64,000 bases of DNA, taken from Haematobia irritans (taxonomy: Eukaryota; Arthropoda; Insecta; Diptera; Muscidae). The notes under the pieces are model-generated. The model searched no databases and was not told where the DNA came from. It worked only from the letters and a program-made list of their open reading frames with translations. Position 1 is the stretch's first letter. Every line of letters starts with the position of its first letter. The stretch lies in NCBI RefSeq assembly GCF_050003625.1, contig NC_134398.1:90409832-90473831 (forward strand), written 5' to 3'. Both the position numbers and the translations under genes were made by a program. This document shows positions 54,555 through 64,000 of this stretch, piece by piece.

Positions 54555-55377
54555 CGGTTTCCGCAGCGAAATTCCATACAAAATCACAAAATGCGAAAAA
54601 CTAGCGAAATTTTTTTCCATGTGTGGTACTTTATTTTTTTTTCGAGTTGAAAAACTGACGTAAACCGCGAGTCAGTATTTTCATAACATGGCGCCATTTG
54701 CAATGTGAATGAAGAAATTATTTATTAAACTGATTTGAGTGAATTTATAACACAAATGTGGATCGGATTATTATTTAAAGGTGAGTACTATGTTTTTTCA
54801 CCAAAACACTAAATTAAAAGTACAAATATATTTATGAAGACGATTATATTTTGATCGAGTCTTGCAAAATAATGGATGGAAAAGATCCAAGGAATTGACA
54901 GCAAATAATTTTATATTTCTAAATTAGTTAGTTAAAAAAATAACCGTGAAAACAAGCTGGTTTTCAGCTTGAAAACTGAACATAGTACTCAGCTTAAAAA
55001 TGTAATCAGAGCAATTGATAAAACAAAATATAACATGGAGCGGTATTTCCGTAATAAACTAGCAACCACCATCTAGCCGTTTCCTACTATATGGTGATAT
55101 ATAAATAATGTATATAACATGGAATTTAAACAGAAATGTTAATAAAATAAAAGCTTTATGTAAACAAAAGGAGGCAATGCAATTGATGTTAGAAAACAAG
55201 CACTTCAACCAACATGTATAATACGTGATAGCAACGAATGGAATCACCAGAATTAATTGCTTTGTTCCAAAAAATAAAATACGGCATTGTAAAATTAGTT
55301 TTTTTAATCCAAAGCTATTTGAAAAATTATGGTCATGCTTCTTCTTTTCCAAATCAAATATCATGTGTTCGTGTGTG
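54555..55377 (+). repeat. Diverged Harbinger-like repeat body, with nested MITE
   Basis: From TCCGCAGCGAAATTCCATAC on, it matches 56860-57185 (TGCGAAAAACTAGCGAAA, GGCGCCATTTGCAATG, TAACATGGAG). The usual AGGCCGGTACTCTGTTCGG end is degenerate here. The MITE 54779-54994 is inserted at TTTAA. Confidence 0.6.
54779..54994. mobile_element. 216-bp MITE with visible empty site (TAA target)
   Basis: Ends AGGTGAGTACTATGTTTTTT and, as complement, AGCTGAGTACTATGTTCAGT; TAA on both sides. The sister repeat at 57070-57080 reads TTATTTAAAAAT with no insert, which gives the pre-insertion state. Confidence 0.9.
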
Positions 55378-55667
55378 TGTAAACCATAGATAACTAAGTA
55401 ATAGATGACCCATCGGTGTCAAACGCTGTCTGACAGTTCCCAAAATGAGCTATTTTATCCACAATTTGAACATTTTTCATTTTTCAATATTCAAAAGTTC
55501 ATATTTGAACAAAAAATTGCGACTGAAACCGCGAAAATACAAAATTTAATTTTGAGCAAATTTTCTCTTTACGAAAAACACAAAACGAAATGTCAGAAAA
55601 TTCATTTGCGCTTCTTCGGTCGGAGAGCGACGGGCCATCTATTAGTTAGGTTATCTATGGTGTAAAC
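55378..55667. mobile_element. 290-bp MITE with about 38-bp inverted ends
   Basis: The left end TGTAAACCATAGATAACTAA (continuing GTAATAGATG) and the right-end complement GTTTACACCATAGATAACCT (continuing AACTAATAGATG) form long imperfect inverted repeats. A related end lies near 57905 (GTTAGGTTATCTGTGGATT). No ORF. Confidence 0.7.
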
Positions 55668-55692
55668 AATCGAGCCACAAGTTGCGTATGTA

Positions 55693-56604
55693 AAGGGTGG
55701 TTAAAATTTCAAGGGCCGATGTTGATTTTGAATAAAACACAAACTATTTAGGAAATTATTGTAATTTTATTTTATTATGATATATTGGTATTACTCAATT
55801 ATGTGTGGAACAAAATATCGGTCAAATGGGCGCCGCAACCTCGGTGGCACACCTTCATCCGATGGTCCAAATTTTCGATGACGCTGAGGCATAATGGAGG
55901 TTCTATACCGTTAATGTGCCGAATTATCACATCCTTTAGCTCTTGAATTGTTGCTGGCTTATCGACGTACACCTTTTCTTTCAAATAACCCCAAAGAAAA
56001 AAGTCCAACGGTGTCAAATCACATGATCTTGGCGGCCAATTGATATCGCCATTACGTGAGATAACACGGCCATTGAATTTGTTGCGCAAAAGAGCCATTG
56101 TTTCGTTAGCTGTGTGGCAAGTGGCACCGTCCCGCTGAAACCACATATCGTCCACATCCATATCTTCCAATTCGGGTCATAAAAAGTTCGTTATCATCTC
56201 ACGATAGCGAACACCATTCACAGTAACTGCCTGACCGGCCTCATTTTGGAAAAAATACGGCCCGATGATGCCGCCAGCCCATAAACCGCACCAAACAGTC
56301 ACTCTTTGTGGGTGCATTGGTTTTTCGACAATCACTCTTGGATTCTCATTCGCCCAAATGCGGCAATTCTGTTTATTGACGAATCCACTGAGGTGAAAAT
56401 GTGCCTCATCACTGAAGATGATTTTCTTCGAAAATTGATCATCCACTATTGCCATTTCTTGGAACCATTCTGCCCATTCACGACGTCCATGGTTCAAATT
56501 GAGTAAGTCTGAAATAGAGAAATGTCAAATAGAATTCGGAAAAAAAACTTGGCGTTTATGTGTGGTTCACATTCAACATCGGCCCTTACAATTTAACCAA
56601 CCTT
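55693..56604 (-). mobile_element. Mariner transposon (912 bp, TA target)
   Basis: Flanked by TA (55691-55692 and 56605-56606). The inverted ends read AAGGGTGGTTAAAATTTCAA and AAGGTTGGTTAAATTGTAAG, and both go on into GGGCCGATGTTGA, making about 32 bp. It carries a truncated transposase on the minus strand. The 56606 side continues the Harbinger-like element that ends at 56784. Confidence 0.9.
55799..56512 (-). pseudogene. Mariner transposase, N-terminally truncated (DD41D spacing)
   Basis: The sense frame shows WAEWFQEM, FSDEAHFHLSG (first catalytic Asp), VTVWCGLWAGGIIGPYFF, then FQRDGATCHTA (second Asp) and WPPRSCDLTPLDFFLWGYLK (third Asp). I count 41 residues between the second and third Asp, the spacing of rosa-type mariners. 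A TGA near 56177 splits the frame between LITNFL and PELEDMD. The N-terminal helix-turn-helix DNA-binding half is missing: only about 90 bp separate the coding start from the inverted end. It is inactive, but all three catalytic residues remain. Confidence 0.88.
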
Positions 56605-58349
56605 TATATGTAATTATTTTTTGTCTTTTGCGATGTTGTCAATAATATAACGCTGAAATAAACGCAAAAAAGTACAAAAAATGGCTGTTTGTTTCCTTGA
56701 AATTATATTGTCAACACTATTATTTTTCTACGCGAAAGAATGATTTAGGGGAACTTTTCCGCGCCAACAAACATAGTACCGGCCTTAATACACTACAATA
56801 CTAATTGAAAAATAATAATCTTATTAAACATATCAACAAATAAAAACCGGTACTCTGTTCGGGTTTCGCGTTTAAACTCCATACAAAACCAAAAAATGCG
56901 GAAAACTAGCGAAACTTTTTCCATTTGTGATACTTTGTTTTTTTCGAGTTGAAAAACTGATGTAAATCGATCAGTCAGTATTTTCATAACATAGCGCCAT
57001 TTGCAATTTGAATTAAGAAATAATTTATTTATTAAACTGATTTTTGTGAATTTATAATGCAAAAGTGGATCGGATTATTATTTAAAAATCTGTTCGATTG
57101 ATAAAACAAAGTATAACATGGAGTTGTATTTCCGTAATAAACTAGCAACCAACATGTAGCCGCTCGCTACTATATACATAAATAATGTATAAAGGCCGGT
57201 ACTCTGTTTGTTGGTGTGAAAAAAGTTCCCTCAATCATTGTCTCACGTTGAAAAATGATAGTGTTGACAATATATTTTGAAGGAAAAAAACAGCCATTTT
57301 GGAACGCAAAATGTCACGAAATGATTACATATAAATAGTTATTGACTATCATATTCACCTATCACCATCAAGTACCACTAGTTACTCCCAAATCTACTCG
57401 ACATGTATTTAACTGGTGAATTTAATATGGGGATGTCATTGGAGGGTTCCAATTGGATATCTTTAGCATTACGTTTAGCACAAGAAATAAGTAGTAACTG
57501 TGGGATACATATATAAATAGCATCATTTCAGTATTGTAATAATTAGACCACAAATCGATTAAAATATAATTTGCGTTTTTATTAAATTGTTTTGTAATGA
57601 TCTGCAAATAACTTCTTGCTACGAAGCCAACAGAAAACTAACTAAATTATGAGTTTCTGAAAATTCTAAAGTATTGAGATGAGCATTGTTGCTTTTTTGT
57701 TCTTCACAATAAAGGATAATTATCTCAGAGAGCTGTACAAATTGTCCAGCAAATAAGAGAATTCTCCCGCGTCTATTTTACAGGCAACCAGTTATCTGTG
57801 TTATAATTATTCGACTATTCCATAGATTACTTATCTCCTCTTAAATAAGCAGCCAACCTTGTAGTTGTTTATATAAATAGCGAAAATGCGACAATGGCTT
57901 CTTGCCGAACAAGCGGGTAGTTAGGTTATCTGTGGATTTACACAAACACGTACGTACATACATAATAATTAAATTGAAAAAGAAGAAGCAGAAGTTATTT
58001 TACCCCGGTACTATACATGTTGGTTGAAGTGCTAATGCTTGTTTTGCAACATCAATTGCTGTGCTCCTTTTGTTAACATTTTGTTTTGTGTTTATTATCC
58101 CGATGTCCAGTACAAATTAAACGATTGTAAAATATAATTCACCAAATAAAACTTTTATTTTGTTAACATTTGTGTTTAAATTTCATGTTTTAGGGCCGGT
58201 ACTCTGTTCGGTTTTCGTGTTGAAACATTTTTTGATTTTGACGGCGCTTCTGAGAATCCCCACCACGTCGAAAATAATCGTATACGACATCCAAAACTCG
58301 TCGGAAAAGCGCCGTCACTATTGAGAAGTTGTATCACGCCAAGTTACTA
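56605..58349. repeat. Nest of Harbinger-like ends and fragments
   Basis: 56606-56784 is a right arm ending TACCGGCCT|TAA, whose inverted counterpart is 57186-57340. 56785-56848 is a piece of repeat R. From 56849 a second copy starts ACCGGTACTCTGTTCGGG after TAA. 57186 (AGGCCGGTACTCTGTTTG) and 58193 (TTA|GGGCCGGTACTCTGTTC) are further left ends. 57950-58190 is an inverted relative of 55110-55230. 57340-57950 holds nothing I recognise except the inverted-end phrase at 57905. Confidence 0.55.
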
Positions 58350-59449
58350 AAGGGTGATACGGTCAAAATTTGGTCAAGGGAAAACGCGTGTAAATCGGTG
58401 AAATCGTTTATTTAATAAATCAAATTAAATTTTTTTTCAAGTTCAATTAGTATAAAATTCAGGAAAAATATTCAGTTAGGATTTCGCTTTTCCAAATCCG
58501 AATTGCCGGACCTCACGCTTGACACCTGCCATCAGATTTTGTACAACCACCTTGTCCACCTTCTTCGCCGCCAGTTTGCTTTGAACTGCTGCTCGTCCTT
58601 AGCAGTTTTTTGGTGTTCTGTAGGTTCCGCTTGACAATAGCCCAGTATTTCTCAATTGGGCGGAGCTCTGGCGTGTTGGGAGGGTTCTTGTCCTTGGGAA
58701 CCACCTGCACGTTGTTGGCCTTTGCCATTACGGCCTTTTTACCGTAATGGCAAGATGCCAAATCCGGCCAAAACAGTACGGAACAACCGTGTTTCTTCAG
58801 GAAAGGCAGCAGACGTTTATTCAAACACTCTTTCACGTAAATTTCTTGGTTGACAGTCCCGGAAGCTATGAAAATGCTGCTTTTCAAGCCACAGGTACAG
58901 ATGGCTTGCCAAACCAGATATTTCTTTGCGAACTTTGACAGTTTTATGTGCTTGAAAATATCTGCTACCTTTCCCCTTCCTTTTGCCGTATAAAACTCCT
59001 GTCCCGGAAGCTGCTTGTAGTCGGCTTTGACGTAGGTTTCGTCGTCCATTACCACGCAGTCAAACTTCGTCAGCATCGTCGTGTACAGCCTTCGGGATCG
59101 CGCTTTGGCCGTCGTATTTTGTTTATCATCGCGATTTGGAGTCACTACCTTTTTGTAAGTCGATAGTCCGGCTCGTTTTTTGGCTCGATGCACGGTTGTA
59201 GACGATACACTCAGCTTATTTGCGTCATCTCGGAGAGAGAGTTTAGGGTTTCGCTTGAAATTACCGGCAACTCTCTTTGTCGTCTCACCGGCTTCCGGTT
59301 TTCGATTTCCCCCCGATCCAGACTTCCTGGCTGTCGACAAACGTTCCCCAAACACTTTAATTACATTTGTAACCGTTGATTTGGCAACTTTTAGTGAGTC
59401 AAGAAATACGTCAAGTTTATATTGACCAAATTTTGACCGTATCACCCTT
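58350..59449 (-). mobile_element. Tc1-like transposon with perfect 28-bp inverted ends
   Basis: 1100 bp flanked by TA (58348-58349 and 59450-59451). Both ends start AAGGGTGATACGGTCAAAAT and stay identical for 28 bases. It encodes one transposase on the minus strand. The exact ends imply recent activity or recent mobilisation in trans. It is inserted in the Harbinger-like fragment that starts at 58193. Confidence 0.93.
58470..59430 (-). pseudogene. Tc1-like transposase (DD36E spacing)
   Basis: A long open frame (310 codons) runs from the inverted end. It has a helix-turn-helix (SLKVAKSTVTNVIKVFGERL), a basic linker (KSGSGGNRKPEAGE), a second HTH (KLSVSSTTVHRAKKRAGL), then VVMDDETYVKADY (first Asp), FWPDLASCHYGKKAVM (second Asp) and PELRPIEKYWAIVKRNL (Glu). 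I count 36 residues between the second Asp and the Glu. No ATG lies before the first HTH, and the frame runs into the inverted end, so the start codon seems deleted. Near 58570 a frameshift diverts the tail; the normal end (LMAGVKREVRQFGF) is present in another frame at 58480-58520. Confidence 0.9.
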
Positions 59450-59724
59450 TACAAAAAAGTATTGCATGATTGCAATTATTAGGTGCCTTTTTTAACAAAT
59501 TTAGAACGACGCCAATAAGAGCCCCTTCAAACAATCAGAAAAAGTGCATTTTAAGATAGTTGTAAAATAATCATTGTGGCCAAGTAAGACATGATTGTTT
59601 AGATGTTTATTAATTAAATTAAACATTTATAAATTCTTATAAATATAACATTTATACGACTATCACATCACATCACATTTAACATATTTTTATGCATTAA
59701 TAAGGACTTTTCTAAGGACTTCGT
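59450..59724. other. Spacer between Tc1-like and copia elements
   Basis: AT-rich, with an ATCACATCACATCACATTT repeat at 59664. It contains no copia LTR, so the copia element is truncated at its 5' end. Confidence 0.5.
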
Positions 59725-59732
59725 TTGCGAAA

Positions 59733-60390
59733 TTGGGTGCAGATAACTACCATCTATGGAAATATAAATTGGAGTTAATCTTGCGAAAAGAAAGTTTATG
59801 GAGCTGCGTTTCTCAGCCCATGCCGGCTACACCTACAGAAGCTTGGAAGAAACAAAATGAAGATGCGACGGTAATTATTGGACTTTCAGTCGAAGATGCC
59901 CAATTAATGCTAATACAGAAAGCCAAAAGTGTCCATGAGCGTGGAAAATTCTTCAGAGCCATTATGAGAAGAATACCCTTGGAAGCAGCGTAAGAATAAT
60001 GAGGCAAATATGAAATGGCTATTCGAGAAATTAGAAGCCATAGGTGAGGCTTTCTCCGAACGATGGTTAGTAGCAATGTTGTTAAGTAGTGTGCCAAGCT
60101 CGTTTGATATGCTCGTTACTGCACTGGAAGCCAGAAAAATTGAAGAACTTACAATTAAAGTGGTCGAGAACTATTTGATTGAAGAATGCGAACGTCGTAA
60201 ATGTGATGTACCAACAAATTCAATTTTGAAATGCACCAAACCTGAGGATGATCGTGGCAGCAAGCGATGTCATTTTTGCAAAGCTAAAGGCCATTTCAAG
60301 AAAGATTGCTGGAAATTCAAAAAGCTTAAGAATAAATCTGACAGCAACAAGAAAGCTAATGAAGTGAAAGGATTAGAAACAGGTAATAGT
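59733..60390 (+). pseudogene. Copia gag
   Basis: GADNYHLWKYKLELILR near the start is the usual copia gag entry (W-K-K pattern). A stop at 59991 and a frame change at about 60000 split it. The rest includes LLSSVPSSFDMLVTALEA (UBN2/gag-polypeptide style) and a CCHC knuckle CHFCKAKGHFKKDC (60268-60310). The N-terminus before 59725 is lost. Confidence 0.85.
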
Positions 60391-61850
60391 AATTATTGTT
60401 TTTCGGAATGTGGAAAAAGCTCGGAATGGATTCTTGATTCGGGAGCTACCAGTCATATTAGCTCTGAGAGGTCGTATTTTTCGTCGATTAATAATACCAT
60501 AAAGGAATCCGTCACAGTAGCTAATGGCGATAGCATCCAATCAAGCGGTAAAAGAAGCTGTGAAATACAAATTCTCAATTCAAAAGAGATATTTCATGTC
60601 AAACTCGATGACGTACTTTACATACCATCCTTTCATGGAAATCTTATATCTGTTAACAAAATAATGAAGAAGGGATTTAGCGTTGTATTCAAAAACAACT
60701 GTGCCAGTATACAGACCCAACAAGGAAAAGAAATCGGAGTAGCTCACATGAGTTCAGGACTCTTCCAACCACGAAAAATGCAAAAGGCATTTGTAAGTGA
60801 ATGTAAACATTCAAATTGCCAACATTATTGGCATAAGCTATTTGGACATCGTGACATTGATACCATCAAGGAGATGGAAAAGCGAAATCTAGTAGATAAA
60901 CTCAAGATTGACGATTGTGGTATACGTACAGTCTGTGACGTTTGCGTCAAATGTAAAATGATTATTTTTCAAAATAATCCACATCAAAACGAGAACGAAT
61001 TTTGGGTCTGGTCCACATAGATGTTTGCGGTCCAATGCAGACCAGTGACCAGTGGAAAGAAATATTACATAACCTTTTATAACGGTTCACTATCGTATAT
61101 TTACTTAATTCTAAGGATGAGGCATTTGAAAAATAAAATGTTTTGTGGAAATGTTATATAATAAATTTTCAAGGTATCCATCAATCTTGAGATCAGATAA
61201 CGGCGGTGAGTACACTGGGAATAAAGTAAGAAACTATTTAGAAAATAAAGGCATACAGTACCAATATACTGTTCCGTACTGTCCACAACAAAACGGAATC
61301 GCCGAAAGGAAAAACAGGACACTTGTAGAAATGGCAAGATGCATGCTAGAGGAAGCGAAACTGCGGAAAACCTTTTGGGGCGAGGCTATAATCACCTCAA
61401 ACTATATGCAAAATCTATTATATACAAGATCTCTCAGTGTTACACCATATGAGCTGTGGGAAGGAAAAAGTCCTGATATACAAAATCTGAAAATTTTTGG
61501 TACAAAAGGCCACGTGTTGATCCCAAGCGAGAAGCTTAGAAAACTGGACACAAAATCAGAATTACTTACATTTGTGGGATACAACGAACATTCAAAAGGG
61601 GACCGCATGGTTAACACTACGACCAAGAAAGTAACAATTAGCACGGATGTAAAGTTCATTGAAAATGAAAGCAACCATACCAATGTCAAGCAAAATGAAA
61701 CTTCTGAAATTCCAGTTTCGATCCTTCCTATCAGTAAAAATAAATCCAACAATGATGTAGCAGAAATAAATGATGTTCAATCAGAAGATGATCAATTTTT
61801 CGAATGTCCCAGTGGATATTCAAACGTCGAAGATGATCAACCGAATCTGG
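60391..61850 (+). pseudogene. Copia protease and integrase
   Basis: Protease: WILDSGATSHI near 60430 (catalytic DSG). Then a GAG-pre-integrase zinc finger (HYWHKLFGH ... CDVCVKCK, 60825-60960). The rve core begins LVHIDVCGPMQ (first Asp, about 61013, in a shifted frame), then ILRSDNGGEY (second Asp, 61185) and GIAERKNRTLVEMAR (Glu, 61300). Frameshifts or stops lie near 61010, 61080 and 61130. The C-terminal region carries LKIFGTKGHVLIPSEKLRKLD and an acidic linker. The catalytic triad is present. Confidence 0.88.
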
Positions 61851-63413
61851 AGCGCAGGTCAACTCGTAGAAACTTTGGTAAACCAGCCGAAAAGTATGGT
61901 TACAACACTGTTGTCCATGACGAAAATTTTATGCAACCAAAGTCCTATAAAGAAGCTCTTAAATCAGATCAACGTGAAAATTGGATCGAGGCGATGAAGG
62001 AAGAGTTTTCCGCTTTAAAGGAATCTGGGGCGTGGGACTTGGTTAAACCACCCGAAAACTTAAATATTGTCAGTTGCAAATGGACATTTAAGCTAAAGCG
62101 CGATGCAGAAGGAAAAGTTCAGAGGTTTAAAGCTCGCTTAGTAGCCCGCGGATTTAGCCAGAAGTATGGTATGGACTTCGAAGAAGTCTATCCGCCAGTT
62201 GTGAAACAAGCCACTGTACGAACTTTAGTTTCTGTGGCAGGCGTAAAGAACATGTCAGTTGTTCACTATGATGTTAAATCGGCATTCTTGAATGGGGACT
62301 TAACTGATGTTATATACATGTCCCAGCCCCCAGGGTTTACAGAAGGTGATCAAAACCTCGTGTGCAAATTACGAAAGAGTATATATGGCTTAAAGCAAGC
62401 TGCACATATATGGAATAGCACTCTCCATAACGTTTTATGGCAAAGAGGATTTCAACAGTCATAGGCAGATTTCTGTTTATACACCAAAAGTGTCAACGAG
62501 GAAGGGATTACCTACATTTAAGTGTACGTTGACGATATTTTGGTGGAGAAGTTAAGTATTGGAGAAGTTAAGCATTATTTGGGATTGGAAGTATTCAAAG
62601 ATGAATCGTCAAATTTCTGTTTGCGCCAGAGAAATTTCATCAATAACTTGTTGAAAGAATATGGCCTTGACCAGTCAAAATCCTCAAAATATCCAATGAA
62701 TCCATCGTACGGAAAATGTGAATCTGAGAAACTGCAACAAGAAATATCAAAAGCTTATAGGATCTCTCTTATACCTTAGCGTAAATTCAAGACCCGATAT
62801 CGCAGTATGTGTACCCATTCTCGCACGAAAAGTAAACGAGCCTTGTCAAGAGGACTGGTTGGAAATTAAGAGAGTACTGAAATATTTAAAGGACACAGCA
62901 GATCATTTTCTTCGTCTTAGCTAGCCTGGAAACGATGCAAACGATCTGCAGGGTTATGCAGATGCCAGTTGGGCAGAATATGCGAAAGACAGGAAGTCAA
63001 ATTCCGGTTACATATTTCAAATAAATGGTGGTGCCACTAGTTGGTCTTGCAGAAAGCAGACATGCGTTTCTCTGTCTTCAACAGAATCCGAATTTATCGC
63101 TCTCTCTGAAGCATGCAAGGAAGCCATTTGGCTTCGGAAATTATTGAATGATATGAAGATTATTCAAAATGGCCCAACTACCATCTTTGAGGACAATCAA
63201 AGCTGCCGTCGCATCATTAAGGACGAAAAGCTTAGCAATCGCACAAAACATATCGATACTAAAATTCACTTTGTCAAAGATCATGTCGAAAAGGGGAATG
63301 TCGCTTGCGTTTATTGTCCAAGTGAGATGATGGTTGCAGACATAATGACAAAACCATTACCAGCAACAATTATGGAAAAATTCCGAACTTCCATTGGCGT
63401 TGAAATCGATTGA
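61851..63413 (+). pseudogene. Copia reverse transcriptase and RNase H
   Basis: RT starts SYKEALKSDQRENWIEAMKE and CKWTFKLKRDAEGKV, then HYDVKSAFLNGDL (palm Asp) and SIYGLKQAAHIWN. A stop after FQQS (62462) is followed by YVDDILV at 62524, so the catalytic box is intact, but about 30 codons between it and GEVKHYLGLEV are deleted. RNase H: YADASWAEYAKDRKS and STESEFIALSEACKEAIWL, then EDNQSCRRII and TKHIDTKIHFVKDHV to the end at 63413. Stops occur at 62518, 62778 and 62921. Confidence 0.88.
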
Positions 63414-63420
63414 GGAAGGG

Positions 63421-63724
63421 TGTTGGAGTACCAATCGAAATCAACTCTACTGTTTAAATACTTTACTTTTATTTCAATTCATAACATAGATGGCTATGAC
63501 TAGAATACACATTTTTCCATATTGTCATTTTTAAATAATTTTGTCAGTCCTAAATAAAATTCCCTTACATAAACTTTGTGCGTGGTACTTAGAAAGAAAT
63601 AAAATTTCACAATTGCGTATCTGCAATATTCATACGCTTCCCCCATCACAGTTGGCGATTGTTGCAGTGTCACTTACGAGTCTGTGGTAGCTATGAGGAT
63701 GAAATGCAACTTTGAAATGCTGGC
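63421..63724 (+). repeat. Copia 3' LTR (304 bp, end tentative)
   Basis: Begins TGTTGGAGTACC just after the purine tract at 63411-63420. The end is set at GGCA (63724) because the next bases match repeat R (TTTTCTCATATTATCTTC). There is no 5' partner to test this. Confidence 0.55.
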
Positions 63725-64000
63725 AGGGTTTTCTCATATTATCTTCAACACCTTTTCAAAGATTTCGTCAACATTTTGGCAAATTGGAAGTAATTCACAA
63801 ACAATTTGAAGATGTAGTAAAGATGAGCTCTTTCAAGTCAAGTTGAATTTATTTTACCGCCAAACTGAATGTTCCCAATAAACACAAACGTTTGAAAAAT
63901 GCTAAATTTCAACAATTGTTCAAACATTTTTTCAAAGGATTAGTGTAATATACAAGTTGAGAAATTGTTGAGAAAATCGCGTTCTCAACAAAAAAAAAAC
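63725..64000 (+). repeat. Fragment of dispersed repeat R, then AT-rich DNA
   Basis: 63728-63850 matches 41755-41870 (TTTCAAAGATTTCGTC, GGAAGTAATTC, GATGAGCT, TCAAGTCAAGTTGAATTTAT). The next stretch, TGTTCCCAATAAACACAAACG, partly resembles the complement of the boundary at 41935-41955. The window ends in an A-run. Confidence 0.6.

Larger units (their letters stand above)
59725..63724 (+). mobile_element. Copia LTR retrotransposon, 5'-truncated
   Basis: Order gag, CCHC knuckle, protease, integrase, RT, RNase H: the integrase-before-RT order that defines copia (Pseudoviridae). It starts inside gag at about 59725 with no 5' LTR. It ends with a purine tract GAGGAAGGG and a TGTTGGAG LTR start at 63421. 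The probable LTR end is GGCA at 63724, where repeat R resumes. Stops and deletions disable it. Confidence 0.9.

Overview
The window looks like heterochromatic or intergenic DNA of a higher fly (Diptera, probably a muscid or other calyptrate). It is AT-rich, its introns are about 60 bp, and almost every recognisable coding stretch belongs to an arthropod-type transposable element. The organism is inferred from the style of the repeats. I see no intact conserved host gene, no rRNA, no CRISPR array and no bacterial operon.

Layout. 1-1010: a decayed BEL/Pao pol fragment. 1340-4774: gypsy copy A (minus, both LTRs, 4-bp ATAC target duplication, RT deleted). 4803-7254: gypsy copy B (plus, LTR + gag + start of protease), head to head with A and 28 bp away. 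7255-15237: a nearly full-length BEL element (minus) that truncates copy B. It has two LTRs, gag-protease-RT-RNase H-integrase in several broken frames, and an extra 3' ORF with three zinc knuckles and a second retropepsin-like domain. 15238-30276: gene-poor DNA with a candidate terminal-inverted-repeat element carrying a spliced mini-gene, a THAP zinc-finger exon, tRNA-like sequences, several MITEs, and a mobile element built on a 153-bp tandem array (25144-27474). 30277-35440: a BEL integrase fragment, two BEL LTR-like copies in inverted orientation, and a SINE with clean target duplications.

35795-43655: a minus-strand non-LTR retrotransposon split in two by gypsy copy C (36770-40908) and by a 1-kb dispersed repeat called R here. 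43750-45374: several MITEs with 3-bp target duplications, PIF/Harbinger-like. 45808-51644: a second 153-bp-array element, split by a CR1/L2-like LINE (46373-50812, minus). 51645-55692: very AT-rich DNA with MITEs. 55693-56604: a mariner (DD41D spacing). 56605-58349: a nest of MITE ends. 58350-59449: a Tc1-like element (DD36E spacing, perfect 28-bp inverted repeats). 59725-63724: a 5'-truncated copia element. 63725-64000: a fragment of R.

The elements act mostly as insertion sites for one another. Because several repeats occur twice, the window supplies its own empty sites. These fix the target duplications of the SINE, of two Harbinger-like MITEs and of the 153-bp-array element. Two of the four reverse transcriptases that can be checked have lost a catalytic aspartate (BEL: YVGD; LINE: YTGD), while gypsy C (YLDD) and copia (YVDD) keep theirs but are broken elsewhere. 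The least ordinary items are the BEL 3' ORF, the spliced mini-gene between inverted repeats, the exact multiple-of-three satellite and the CACGCACACTCACG island inside an LTR.
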